Origin: Deltaproteobacteria bacterium RBG_16_54_11 | GTDB lineage: Bacteria > Desulfobacterota > B13-G15 > RBG-16-54-18 | Direction of reading: 5' to 3' | Length of the DNA stretch: 19,792 bases | Assembly: GCA_001797905.1 (NCBI GenBank) | Contig: MGQS01000007.1 | Span: 10,929 to 30,720, forward strand | Shown here: in pieces, positions 1 to 7,460 of the stretch | Layout: each line of letters begins with the position of its first letter | How positions within the stretch are numbered: the stretch's first letter is position 1 | The notes under the pieces: generated by a model | Seen by the model: only the letters and a program-made list of their open reading frames with translations | Database searches by the model: none | Told to the model about the DNA's origin: nothing | Made by a program: the position numbers and the translations under genes

Positions 1-445
1 GCGCAATCTTGAACATGGCATCGTTCGGGAAGATGATGATCACCCGCCCTGCCGGCCGCAGTACCCGCCTGATCTCCGCCAGGGCCCATTCCGGTTCCGT
101 CAGATGCTCGATGACCTCCAAAAAAAGCACGCAATCAACGGACATATCGGCAATGGGAAGCTGGTAGACATCCCCGGGGATGATCGGTAGGCCCTGTTGC
201 CTGCATATCTCGATATTCTCGGATTCGGCATCGATACCGCTAATCTGTTTCCCCGGGAATGCTCCCAGCAGCTTCTCAAGGGTGATCCCTTCACCGCAGC
301 CGACATCGAGGATCGTCCCTCCCCTGACATAACGGAAAGCGGATCGGTCTCGATAATCCCAGTAGGTAGTGCCGATTCCCCCTTGGGCATAATGCTCCCG
401 CTGGTAGATCATTCCTTTCTTGTTGAGTCCGACATCAACCGGCAT
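1..445 (-). CDS. Class I SAM-dependent methyltransferase, C-terminus cut by window edge
   Basis: Read on the minus strand from ATG at 445; 148 residues are visible and the frame is still open at base 1. It shows the class I (Rossmann-fold) methyltransferase layout: motif I ILDVGCGEG at about residues 45-53, the acidic end of strand 2 in GIDAES (70-75), and a Methyltransf_11-like block with LPIADMSVDCVLFLEVIEHL around 96-115. This family transfers a methyl group from S-adenosylmethionine; the acceptor cannot be told from the sequence. It follows a glycosyltransferase and a small ORF on the same strand, so a role in surface polysaccharide or lipid decoration is a reasonable inference only. The start overlaps the end of the upstream small ORF by 11 bases, suggesting translational coupling. 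A weak purine-rich stretch (AGGGGG) precedes the ATG. Confidence 0.85.
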   Translation of the reverse strand, partial: MPVDVGLNKKGMIYQREHYAQGGIGTTYWDYRDRSAFRYVRGGTILDVGCGEGITLEKLLGAFPGKQISGIDAESENIEICRQQGLPIIPGDVYQLPIADMSVDCVLFLEVIEHLTEPEWALAEIRRVLRPAGRVIIIFPNDAMFKIA

Positions 446-560
446 CGAGGAACCCCCTGAGAGTAGGTTTGTATGTGCCCAAAAATCGTCGCATATCTCC
501 GGGCGAAAGGCGCTGCGCCGCCATTACCTTATTGAAGAGATTGAAGATAGCAATACCCAT
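435..560 (-). CDS. Candidate small protein (41 aa) between glycosyltransferase and methyltransferase
   Basis: This open frame runs from ATG at 560 to TGA at 435-437 and encodes 41 residues, beginning MGIAIFNLFNKVMAAQRL and ending LRGFLDAG. It starts 41 bases after the glycosyltransferase stop and overlaps the methyltransferase start by 11 bases, the spacing expected of a translated gene in an operon. The first half is hydrophobic. If translation began further upstream, where the frame stays open (residues TIWIFMGIAIF precede), it would make one membrane-spanning helix with a basic, soluble tail. A GGA lies about 8 bases before the ATG. I do not recognise the family. It could be a real single-pass membrane peptide or a chance open frame. 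Confidence 0.35.
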   Translation of the reverse strand: MGIAIFNLFNKVMAAQRLSPGDMRRFLGTYKPTLRGFLDAG

Positions 561-601
561 AAAGATCCATATAGTTTGCCTGACAAATTCCGTTTTAACA
601 A

Positions 602-2170
602 TTAAAAATTTCGATAGATTACCTCGTAGATAATAATAAAATGTCTTTCATCTTTTTGATATCTATAAAACTCCTCTAGATCTGGCCCCTTGATAGAGGG
701 GATAAAGTCCGGGTTCGGCTCATGGGTATTTTGATTGATCAGGATAAATAGAACCCCTCTCTGTTTCGCATAATTTATGATTTCTTCATAGGATTTGCCC
801 GGACCCTCAGCCGTCGGGATTCCGGAAGGTAATGGAATAAACTCACGGTCTGCATAAAAAGCCTCGATGGGGCTATTGCTCATAATGATGGCATTCTTGG
901 TTGTGTTCTTCTTTAACCAAAGGCCCATCTCTTTCTGATAGGCACGATGTGATCGTTCCGGCATGAAACTCTGCGGCAATTGAATTAGAAGGGCGAGGAC
1001 GATCAACCAGAAGACTCCCTCTTCAGGTCTCAACGTGCTGAATTTCCCTAATCTCCTCTTAATCTCAAAAACCCCCGCACCGGCCCAAAAGAGAGCAAGA
1101 GGGATCACAGGAACTGAAAAACGGAGAAAGGATGGCGTAAAAGTAGATAGAGAAAGTAGATGAAAGAGAACTAGAGAGGCTATGAACAACTCATAGGGGA
1201 TGATCTTCTGTCTAACCCTGATCAACCCAAAAAGCAAAAATAGCCACAACGAAAAGTGGTAGGCCATCAAATAGCGATAGATCACAAAAGGGAGATGTTG
1301 AACAACGTTTTTGGTGGTTACTAGAATTGTAGAGTTACTTTCCCCAGGTTTTTCTTGCTCAACGCCTTTTGAGGAATCAGCCTCATCTACACCCTTTTTT
1401 GAAAATTGAGCTTGTACTCCCACAGCCTTTCTACTAATCAACCACTGACCTGTTTCTTGATGGATGCGGATGACGTAAGGAATCACAAACATAAAAAGAC
1501 TCAAGATCAGAACCCCCATGAGAACGAATTTTTTTAACCACTTCTTTTTTAAAACGCCTTTTACGACGATCCAGCCCAGGTACACCAAGACATAGCCAAT
1601 CCCCTCGGGCCTTGTAAGATAGGCCAAGCCAAGGAAAGATCCTGATAAGGCCATCCTCCATACGTTTTCCCTCTTCAGCCCTGTCCAGAAAAAATAAACA
1701 GATAAAACGAGTAGGCCCCAATAGGTCGCTTCGCTAAGAAGCATGCCTGAATAGGTCACCAAATAAGGATGAAAAGTATAGAAAAGAGCGGTGAACGCAG
1801 CCTCCTTTTGACCAATAGCCCCTTTTACTAAATAATATAGGGGGATCAGGGTGAAGGTGCCCCACAACAGTGAAATAAGCCTTCCAGCAATTTCTACATG
1901 CGTTGAATCGGGAGCGATTAATGAAATGAGCAAGGGATAGAGAGGATGTAATGCCCACGATAAGCCTTGAGCAAAGTCGCCCTTTAAAAAATCCCGTGCC
2001 ATAAAGCCATAGCCGGCGCTATCCATCGCGATTCCTTTGGCCATTAAGACAGCGTACAGCCTTAGCCCAAAAGCGATCCCAAGGAGCAGTACGATGAGTT
2101 GTTTTTCTTTTAAATTCTTTAAAGTGCGGATAAGTTTTTCGATCATTTGTTCATTTTTTTTGATAATCAA
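602..2170 (-). CDS. GT-C family glycosyltransferase (GT39/ArnT-like, polytopic membrane protein)
   Basis: 522 residues with many hydrophobic segments, typical of GT-C enzymes that use polyprenyl-phosphate sugars and work on the periplasmic side of the inner membrane. The first extracytoplasmic loop carries the expected acidic/aromatic pattern MDSAGYGFMARDFLKG (49-64) followed by HPLYP (75-79), as in PMT_2/ArnT-like proteins. A soluble C-terminal domain follows the last helices, after about residue 410. The start is TTG at 2170: an AAGGAAAG lies about 9 bases upstream, whereas the in-frame ATG at 2146 has no ribosome-binding site. The gene is clearly more AT-rich than mnmE and its other neighbours and has long A/T runs, which suggests acquisition by transfer. 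Donor and acceptor are unknown. The methyltransferase downstream may act on the same product. Confidence 0.85.
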   Translation of the reverse strand: MIIKKNEQMIEKLIRTLKNLKEKQLIVLLLGIAFGLRLYAVLMAKGIAMDSAGYGFMARDFLKGDFAQGLSWALHPLYPLLISLIAPDSTHVEIAGRLISLLWGTFTLIPLYYLVKGAIGQKEAAFTALFYTFHPYLVTYSGMLLSEATYWGLLVLSVYFFWTGLKRENVWRMALSGSFLGLAYLTRPEGIGYVLVYLGWIVVKGVLKKKWLKKFVLMGVLILSLFMFVIPYVIRIHQETGQWLISRKAVGVQAQFSKKGVDEADSSKGVEQEKPGESNSTILVTTKNVVQHLPFVIYRYLMAYHFSLWLFLLFGLIRVRQKIIPYELFIASLVLFHLLSLSTFTPSFLRFSVPVIPLALFWAGAGVFEIKRRLGKFSTLRPEEGVFWLIVLALLIQLPQSFMPERSHRAYQKEMGLWLKKNTTKNAIIMSNSPIEAFYADREFIPLPSGIPTAEGPGKSYEEIINYAKQRGVLFILINQNTHEPNPDFIPSIKGPDLEEFYRYQKDERHFIIIYEVIYRNF

Positions 2171-2577
2171 TATCTTGATCTTTCCTTAATCTCAGTTGCT
2201 ATAAAAAGGTCGATAAATAATGCTATATTTATAGAAATGATCTTTTTCGCCAATTCCAAAATGGTAGTTTCTGTTGGATTACCCAAATTAAAAGGGCTGA
2301 GGAAACCATCTACCGCAATTCGTGCCGTAGCTCCCCTCTAAATTATAATGATCTCCTCTTATATCTGGTATAATTACTCTTTGGGCATCTATTATTTTTC
2401 ATGCTACGATTCTACATTGCTGGCGGCTAAAATGGAATCTTACCCAAGGCATTGGAGGGGGGCAGTAGATTCCACCACATTCGTTAATAATAATGGTACC
2501 TTTTGTTCTATAAATAGGCCATATGGCTTTCTTCTTCCCCTTGCTCGATATGGTTACTCCATAGACCACCTTCATGC
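2171..2577. other. AT-rich intergenic stretch between mnmE and the glycosyltransferase
   Basis: About 400 bases without a confident gene, at the junction between the GC-rich core operon and the AT-rich glycosyltransferase region. It holds one weak candidate ORF (2399-2575, listed separately) and an 8-bp inverted repeat, TGGAATCT at 2433-2440 against AGATTCCA at 2467-2474. No convincing sigma-70 promoter or U-tracted terminator was found. Genes such as mnmG and rsmG, often found after mnmE, are not here. Confidence 0.6.
2399..2575 (-). CDS. Weak candidate small ORF (58 aa) directly after mnmE
   Basis: An ATG at 2575 lies two bases after the mnmE stop, and the frame stays open to TGA at 2399-2401, giving 58 residues that begin MKVVYGVTISSKGKKKAIW. 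GGGAAG within the last mnmE codons could act as a ribosome-binding site. The first 35 codons look plausible; the remainder contains Cys, Trp and Pro in an unusual mix and no domain I recognise. It may be a degraded gene or chance readthrough frame rather than a working protein. Confidence 0.22.
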   Translation of the reverse strand: MKVVYGVTISSKGKKKAIWPIYRTKGTIIINECGGIYCPPPMPWVRFHFSRQQCRIVA

Positions 2578-3978
2578 CTACTTCCCGATGCAGAATCGGG
2601 AAAAGACCATCTCCAAGACCTCCTCAGGTGTCGTCACTCCCACAATCTCCCCGAGGTGATTGAGGACCTGCCGGATCTCGATAGCGGTGAGGTCCCACGG
2701 TATCTCCCGCCTCCTGCCCTCCAAGGCCTCTTCAAGCAGGCCTTTCGCCTTTTCCAGCACCCTTTTGTGCCGCAAATTGACGGGAACCAGGTCTCCTCCC
2801 CCTCTCTTTGTCCCCCCCTGGACCACGGCCCCCACTATCCCTCTTTTCAGCTCCTCGATCCCGTCTCCCCGCAGGGCGGATAGGGGATAGAGATCCTTTA
2901 TCCCCGTTTCCTCCTTTACCTCCTCCGCCTCAATGCAGGGAGGGAGGTCTATCTTGTTAAGAACGAGGATGGTCCGCTTCCCCTGCACCTCACGAAAGAT
3001 ACGTCTATCCTCATCATCCAGAAGGCGGCTCCTGTCCACCACGAGGATGATGAGATGGGCCTCGGACAACTTTCCCCTGGCGAGCCTGATCCCTTCCCGC
3101 TCCACCTCATTCCGTGGCTCCCGCAATCCCGCCATATCCATAAGCCTGATAAGAACCCCCGATAGGTTAACGGCCTCTTCAATAACATCGGTGGTGGTGC
3201 CGGGGACGGCTGTGACGATGGCTCGCTCCCTCTCCAGCAATTGGTTCAAGAGGGACGATTTGCCAACGTTAGTCTTTCCCACTATGGCCGCTTTCACCCC
3301 ATCCCGGTAGATCTCTCCGTCCTCATAGGCGCCGATCAATCCCTCTACTTGAGCAAGGGTGTGATGAAGCACCTCCACGACCCCTTTCGTAGAGGGTGAA
3401 TCGATATCCTCCTCAGGGAAATCTATATACGCCTCGATGGTGACGAGGGCGCCCAAGAGTTCCTCATGCAGTACCGCAACCTCCTGGGTAAGCCTCCCCC
3501 GAAGCTGTTCCTCGGCCAGCCGAAGCCCCTCATCGGTCTTGGCCTGGATAATATCCAGGACTGCCTCGGCCTGCGCGAGGTCTATCCTCCCCGAGAGAAA
3601 GGCCCGCTTGGTGAACTCACCGGGCAGGGCCTCCCTGGCGCCCCCTTGTAAAACCACCTCGAGGACCCGCCGGAGGACACCAAATCCCCCATGGCAGTTG
3701 ATCTCGACCACGTCTTCCCTGGTATAGGTCTTGGGAGCGGCCATAAAGGTGAGGAGGACCTCATCGATGGTCCTCTCTTGTGCGGGATCAACGATCTCCC
3801 CGTAGCGGATGTGGTGCGAGGTGAGGGCTCTCGGTCCGCTCCTCGGCCGGAAGATCCTCTCCGCGATCCGCTTGGCCTGCGGACCGCTCAGCCGCACAAT
3901 GCCGATGCCGCTTTCTCCATAAGGAGTGGCTATGGCGGCAATGGTGTCATGCTCATTTCCCTGCAACGCCATGTTCAC
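2578..3978 (-). CDS. mnmE: tRNA modification GTPase MnmE (TrmE)
   Basis: 466 residues, the usual length. MnmE works with MnmG to make the 5-carboxymethylaminomethyl group on wobble uridine 34 of certain tRNAs, using methylene-THF, GTP and a K+-dependent dimerising G domain. Visible are the N-terminal tetrahydrofolate-binding domain (about 1-125, starting DTIAAIATPYGESGIGIVR), the helical domain, and an inserted G domain with G1 GKTNVGKS (about 230), PGTTTD, G3 DMAG (usually DTAG; the Thr is Met here), and G4 NKID. The C-terminus ends in the diagnostic FCIGK with its catalytic Cys. Translation may begin at GTG 3978 or ATG 3972; GAGAG lies 5 bases before the GTG. Its usual partner mnmG is not next to it in this window. 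Confidence 0.97.
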   Translation of the reverse strand: MNMALQGNEHDTIAAIATPYGESGIGIVRLSGPQAKRIAERIFRPRSGPRALTSHHIRYGEIVDPAQERTIDEVLLTFMAAPKTYTREDVVEINCHGGFGVLRRVLEVVLQGGAREALPGEFTKRAFLSGRIDLAQAEAVLDIIQAKTDEGLRLAEEQLRGRLTQEVAVLHEELLGALVTIEAYIDFPEEDIDSPSTKGVVEVLHHTLAQVEGLIGAYEDGEIYRDGVKAAIVGKTNVGKSSLLNQLLERERAIVTAVPGTTTDVIEEAVNLSGVLIRLMDMAGLREPRNEVEREGIRLARGKLSEAHLIILVVDRSRLLDDEDRRIFREVQGKRTILVLNKIDLPPCIEAEEVKEETGIKDLYPLSALRGDGIEELKRGIVGAVVQGGTKRGGGDLVPVNLRHKRVLEKAKGLLEEALEGRRREIPWDLTAIEIRQVLNHLGEIVGVTTPEEVLEMVFSRFCIGK

Positions 3979-3994
3979 AGAAACTCTCTCAGGG

Positions 3995-4022
3995 GATATA
4001 TATAGGTAATTTGAAGGTTCAA
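3995..4022 (-). promoter_or_regulatory. Possible sigma-70 promoter for mnmE
   Basis: On the minus strand, TTGAAC (4017-4022) is followed after 16 bases by TATATC (3995-4000), inside a TATATAT run, and mnmE begins about 17 bases downstream. Both boxes are imperfect. It would let mnmE be transcribed independently of the yidC-jag operon. Confidence 0.35.
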
Positions 4023-4112
4023 ACGCCCTTTCAGTCCGGCGTGAATAGGCAAAGGCGCTTTAGGCATTTCTATAAAACGGGATGTGCGTGGCAAAACCCC
4101 TGTTTGCATCGG

Positions 4113-4128
4113 TGTTTCACGTGGAACA
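4113..4128. promoter_or_regulatory. parS: parS centromere site (ParB-binding, origin-proximal)
   Basis: TGTTTCACGTGGAACA on the plus strand reads TGTTCCACGTGAAACA on the minus strand. That is the classical chromosomal parS sequence known from Bacillus subtilis, with the palindromic CACGTG core and matching flanks. ParB (Spo0J) loads here as a CTP-dependent clamp, spreads, and helps segregate the origin region with ParA and SMC. The site is in the 155-base non-coding spacer between jag and mnmE, within the rpmH-mnmE block that typically lies beside the replication origin. The only other CACGTG cores I found, at 6671 and 8608, lack the flanks. Confidence 0.88.
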
Positions 4129-4133
4129 TCCTT

Positions 4134-4808
4134 TTACGATCCCCTTCTGCGGGGGATTATCTTGATACTTCTCATGCCCCCCTCCCCCTCACTCCTGGTC
4201 TCTATCTCGCGATCATGTTTCAGGGCGAGGTGTACGATCCTCCTGTCACTGGCGCTCATGGGCTGCAAGCTGACGGCCCTCCCCGTGCTCTTGGCCTTCT
4301 CCCCCATGTGCCGTGATAGTCGTTCAAGGTTTTCCCTCCTCCTCTCGCGATATCTCTCGGTATCTATCACTATCACCTTCTTCTCGCCCAGCTGCTTTCC
4401 CACAATCCTTCCCACGATATACTGGATGGCATCCAAGGTCTGCCCATGTCGGCCAATCAGCAACCCACTTCCATCACCCTTGATGTTCAGATAGATCGAT
4501 CCCTCTTCCACCCGTGCCTCCACCTGGGAGGGGACAGCAATGCCCGCAATGATCCTCTCCAAGACCGTTTTTGCATAGGTGAGGGCATCATTGACCACCT
4601 CCTGAGCCCCCTGCCCTTTCTCCTGCTCTGGCTGCACCCCTTTTAAGCTCGCCCTCACCTTTACCCGCTTGTTTCCCATCAACCCGAAAATGCCACGGGA
4701 TTTCTCTTCGATGACCTCAAACTCCAGTTCTTCTCTCTTCTTCCCAAGTTCCTCACATATCTTTTCCATGGCTTCTTCGACGCTCTTGGCCTCTTTCTCT
4801 ATTGGCAT
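4134..4808 (-). CDS. jag: Jag/KhpB (EloR-type) RNA-binding protein with Jag-N, KH and R3H domains
   Basis: 224 residues. The N-terminal Jag domain (about 1-55) carries the typical VEEAMEKICEELGKKREELEF start and a KSRGIFGLMGNK segment. A variable linker follows, then a type II KH domain around 100-155 with IGRHGQTLDAIQYIVGRIVGK, and a C-terminal R3H domain around 160-215 with ASDRRIVHLALKHD. Proteins of this family bind RNA with a KH partner and influence cell elongation and division in Gram-positive bacteria; the role in Gram-negatives is less clear. The gene follows yidC by 12 bases and its AAGGAGG ribosome-binding site overlaps the yidC stop, so the two are co-transcribed and probably translationally linked. 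Confidence 0.95.
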   Translation of the reverse strand: MPIEKEAKSVEEAMEKICEELGKKREELEFEVIEEKSRGIFGLMGNKRVKVRASLKGVQPEQEKGQGAQEVVNDALTYAKTVLERIIAGIAVPSQVEARVEEGSIYLNIKGDGSGLLIGRHGQTLDAIQYIVGRIVGKQLGEKKVIVIDTERYRERRRENLERLSRHMGEKAKSTGRAVSLQPMSASDRRIVHLALKHDREIETRSEGEGGMRSIKIIPRRRGS

Positions 4809-4820
4809 CTTCGTGCCTCC

Positions 4821-6494
4821 TTACTTCTTCTTGTTGATGTAAAATTGGTGTCCGATAGCCAAGACATTGGTGATCAGCCAGTAGAGGACCAGTCCAGAGG
4901 GGAAGCTCAGAAAGATAAAGGTAAAGAAGATAGGCATGAAAGACATCATCTTCATCTGGGTAGGGTCTGCGGACACGGTGGTCATCTTTTGCTGCAAAAA
5001 CATGGTGGCTCCCATCAGCAGCGGGGTGATATAGGTGGGGTCTTTGTCAGCGAGGTCCCTGATCCATAAGATAAAGGGGGCCTGCCTGAGCTCGATAGCG
5101 TTCGGCAATGCCTGATATAGGGCAAAAAAGACCGGCATCTGCAGGAGCAGGGGGAGGCATCCGCCGAGGGGATTCACCTTGCGCCTCTTGTAAAGCTCCA
5201 TGATCTCCCGGTTGAGTGCTTGCTTATCATCCTTATACTTCTGCTGAAGCCTCTTGACCTCCGGCTGCAACTGCTGCATCACCTTCATCTGCTCCTGGCT
5301 CTTGTGGGTCAGGGGGGTGAAGACGACCTTGAGGACGATGGCCAGGATGATGATATCGAGGCCGTAGTTCCCCGTAAAGGTGTTGGTGAAGTTAAGGACC
5401 TTCAGGATGGGGATGGCGAGAAGGTTCAGCCAGCCGAAGCTGGCAGCCTTCTTGGCCGTTGGGGTGACCTGCGAGAGGAGGTGAGAGACCTTCGGCCCCA
5501 GGAAGAGGGTGTATGCAAGCCTCCAGTTATTCCCGGAGCTCAACTCCAGGGGGGTGAGCTGGGTGCTGTGGATGACGTCCTCCGGGGTACGTCTCATCGC
5601 CAGACTAGTCCCCTTCGTGGACGGATGGATCAGGGTGATGAAATAGTCTTCTTCCATGCCAAACCAATCCACCTTCTGGACGATTGTTTCCTCTCCCCCT
5701 ATCTTCTTCGGTTTGATCTTCTTGAAGACGCCGTCAGCATAGTAGATGGGACCAAAGAATCCGTAACTCTTATTTGTTTTGGGAATTGCCGCTGCCCATC
5801 CCAGCTCCAGCGTGTCTTTGCCTGCATCTCGGCTGGCAGGGTTGGAGATCATAAGCTCCATGTCCATTCGATAGGTATCAGCGTAAAAGGTAAACCGCTT
5901 GTCAATCTGCTCCCCGCGTGGGGATCTCCAGCGCAAGGTGAGGGTTTTGGTCTCCCCCTGGTGAGTCAAGCTAATCCCGTCAGAAGAGGGGGCAAAGGGT
6001 ATCCCCTCGTCATATCCAATGCCTCCCTTTGGGAACGAGATCCCCAGAGGCAAATCGGCCAGAGCCGTTGTGTTCACGATTTCGACAGGCTGCGGTGGGG
6101 TCTCCTCCATCTTTTTCCCCTTAAAACCGAAGACCCCCTTCACAAGATACTCAAGATTTTGCACAAACTTGCCCAGGGGATGCATCGGGACTTTATCCAT
6201 ATAGTGCTTTAACTTCCAGCTTTTAAGCCTCCCCCCATAGGTGGTAAAGGTAGCGCTGTACAAGGGGGTGTCGATGACGACATCATGGTATGCCATCCCC
6301 TCTTTCAATCGTCGCTGCCCGGTGACAACGAGCGGCAATTGCTCCACCTGCTGAGCCTTTTCCCCGCCCTTGTCCGCTACCGCTACCTCCTTGCTCGCAG
6401 GGATCTCCTTCGGTGCCTGCTTGATAAAGAAGAGCTGGTAGAGCACCATCAAGAGCACAGACAGTGTCAAGGCGATGATCAATCGCGTGTTCAT
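4821..6494 (-). CDS. yidC: Membrane protein insertase YidC
   Basis: 557 residues. It has an N-terminal signal-anchor helix (about 4-24), a large periplasmic P1 beta-sandwich domain (about 55-350) as in Gram-negative YidC, and the conserved five-helix insertase core starting near residue 370. The core shows VVFTPLTHKSQEQMKVMQQL with its coiled cytoplasmic hairpin, NPLGGCLPLLLQMPVFFALY, and SFPSGLVLYWLITNVLAIGHQ. The hydrophilic-groove arginine of E. coli appears as Lys here (VLKVVF), a change I believe is common in related phyla. YidC inserts and folds inner-membrane proteins alone or with SecYEG. A strong AGGAGG lies 8 bases before the ATG. The C-terminus is short and basic (INKKK). Confidence 0.98.
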   Translation of the reverse strand: MNTRLIIALTLSVLLMVLYQLFFIKQAPKEIPASKEVAVADKGGEKAQQVEQLPLVVTGQRRLKEGMAYHDVVIDTPLYSATFTTYGGRLKSWKLKHYMDKVPMHPLGKFVQNLEYLVKGVFGFKGKKMEETPPQPVEIVNTTALADLPLGISFPKGGIGYDEGIPFAPSSDGISLTHQGETKTLTLRWRSPRGEQIDKRFTFYADTYRMDMELMISNPASRDAGKDTLELGWAAAIPKTNKSYGFFGPIYYADGVFKKIKPKKIGGEETIVQKVDWFGMEEDYFITLIHPSTKGTSLAMRRTPEDVIHSTQLTPLELSSGNNWRLAYTLFLGPKVSHLLSQVTPTAKKAASFGWLNLLAIPILKVLNFTNTFTGNYGLDIIILAIVLKVVFTPLTHKSQEQMKVMQQLQPEVKRLQQKYKDDKQALNREIMELYKRRKVNPLGGCLPLLLQMPVFFALYQALPNAIELRQAPFILWIRDLADKDPTYITPLLMGATMFLQQKMTTVSADPTQMKMMSFMPIFFTFIFLSFPSGLVLYWLITNVLAIGHQFYINKKK

Positions 6495-6531
6495 TATACC
6501 GACCTCCTAACGTATCTGGGGTGCCGAAGGG

Positions 6532-6771
6532 CTATCGTACGGGATCGTAACCACCAGGGTGTAAGGGATGACATCTGAGAATTCTTTTGGCTGAGAGAAG
6601 GATACCGCGCCACACGCCATAAACCCTGATGGCCTCGATAGCATAACTGGAACACGATGGGTAGAACCGACACGTGGGACCAAAGAGGGGGGAAACAATG
6701 ATTTTATACGCCGTGATGATCCCTATAACCGCATCCCTCCATATGGTACGCTTACAGGGAAGCACTTCCAC
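6532..6771 (-). CDS. yidD: Membrane protein insertion efficiency factor YidD
   Basis: Up to 79 residues, typical for this small amphipathic inner-membrane-associated protein that assists YidC-dependent insertion. Diagnostic motifs are IITAYKIIVSPLFGPTCRFYPSCSSYA and RCHPLHPGGYDPV with its cysteine pattern (motifs quoted in parts). The longest start is GTG at 6771, but AGAGGA ends right against it; the GTG at 6765 has the same AGAGGA at a normal 6-base spacing and is the better start. The gene overlaps the end of rnpA by 14-20 bases and precedes yidC by 37 bases. Confidence 0.95.
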   Translation of the reverse strand: MEVLPCKRTIWRDAVIGIITAYKIIVSPLFGPTCRFYPSCSSYAIEAIRVYGVWRGILLSAKRILRCHPLHPGGYDPVR

Positions 6772-7138
6772 TCCTCTGATTATCCTCCCCGCGAAGCTTC
6801 AAGAGGGCGCTCAGCTCATCTACCACATGGTCATACGGTAAGTCTTCAGCCCCCTTCTTGCCGACGATCACGTAGTCAGTGGAGGGGGGTAGCCTATCCT
6901 TGTTCTTCCGGAAGAATTCCCTCATCATTCTTTTTACCCTGTTTCTCTCTACGGCCCCCCCCAACCTTTTGCTGGCGACCGCTCCCACTCGGGAAAATCC
7001 CCGATCATTCTTTCTCATGATGATCAGGAAATTTTTTGTGTGCCTCCTGATGCCCTCATGGGCAATGGTTTCAAAATCTCTCTTTCTTCTCAATCGTTCT
7101 TCTCTTCGCAGCCTCTCATCTCTTGTTTGTCGCGGCAT
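6752..7138 (-). CDS. rnpA: Ribonuclease P protein component
   Basis: 128 residues, basic. RnpA binds the catalytic RNase P RNA and helps it position the 5' leader of precursor tRNA. The family signature is clear: RLRRKRDFETIAHEG at the N-terminal part, then RVGAVASKRLGGAVERNRVKRMMREFFR, which contains the RNR motif that contacts the RNA. It begins three bases after the rpmH stop, with ATG at 7138, an arrangement that ties its synthesis to that of ribosomal protein L34. The last 20 bases overlap the yidD reading frame. Confidence 0.97.
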   Translation of the reverse strand: MPRQTRDERLRREERLRRKRDFETIAHEGIRRHTKNFLIIMRKNDRGFSRVGAVASKRLGGAVERNRVKRMMREFFRKNKDRLPPSTDYVIVGKKGAEDLPYDHVVDELSALLKLRGEDNQRSGSASL

Positions 7139-7141
7139 GGC

Positions 7142-7276
7142 TTATACCGTCAGCCGTTTCCTCCCTTTGGCCCTTCTGCGCTTCAATACCAGCCTTCCCC
7201 CCTTGGTACTCATCCGCTGCAAAAATCCATGTGTCCTCTTTCGGCTGATCGTACTTGGTTGATAGGTTCTCTTCAT
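7142..7276 (-). CDS. rpmH: 50S ribosomal protein L34
   Basis: 44 residues from ATG at 7276 to TAA at 7142-7144. It begins MKRTYQPSTISRKRTHGFL and ends AKGRKRLTV, the near-universal L34 sequence. Lys and Arg make up about a third of the protein, as expected for this late-assembling large-subunit protein. It is the first gene of the minus-strand operon. In many bacteria dnaA lies divergently beside rpmH; here fhs occupies that place. Confidence 0.98.
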   Translation of the reverse strand: MKRTYQPSTISRKRTHGFLQRMSTKGGRLVLKRRRAKGRKRLTV

Positions 7277-7322
7277 TTAATTATCCGTAGACCTCCGCAG
7301 TCAAAAGATTTTTAAGTATTTT

Positions 7323-7352
7323 ATTAAATCATAGCATCACCTCATTTGTCAA
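7323..7352 (-). promoter_or_regulatory. Sigma-70 promoter of the rpmH operon
   Basis: On the minus strand a perfect -35 TTGACA (7347-7352) and a TTTAAT -10 (7323-7328) are 18 bases apart, followed by an AT-rich start region about 45 bases before rpmH. This is the likely start of the rpmH-rnpA-yidD-yidC-jag transcript. Confidence 0.7.
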
Positions 7353-7433
7353 GCGTCGCCTCCAGGGCCCACGAGATCATCAAGCAAGAGTGTGAGAGGG
7401 TTTACTTACCCGCCTAGAGACAGAAAATGTCAC

Positions 7434-7460
7434 TTGACAAAGGGGAGGGGTTCATATAAG
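7434..7460 (+). promoter_or_regulatory. Probable promoter and leader of fhs
   Basis: A perfect -35 TTGACA (7434-7439) is followed after a short 15-base spacer by TATAAG (7455-7460). Transcription would leave a leader of about 105-110 bases before fhs, containing one small hairpin (GCCTT...AAGGC near 7520-7540) and an AAGGAGGG ribosome-binding site. I could not match the leader to a known riboswitch class. Confidence 0.5.

Noticed and set aside
2582..2602. 8-bp perfect hairpin (TTCCCGAT...ATCGGGAA) at the 3' end of mnmE as a terminator
   Set aside because: It has no T-tract and is explained by the conserved FCIGK coding sequence, so it is probably coincidental.
2348..2659. 103-residue plus-strand frame in the AT-rich gap
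   Set aside because: It has no ribosome-binding site, odd composition and runs antisense into the mnmE 3' end.
5220..6212. 330-residue plus-strand open frame opposite yidC
   Set aside because: Antisense to a certain yidC gene; its His/Asp/Leu-heavy composition is typical of a shadow frame and no family motif is present.
6671..6676. Further CACGTG cores here and at 8608-8613 as parS sites
   Set aside because: Both lie inside genes (yidD and fhs) and lack the TGTTC/GAACA flanks.
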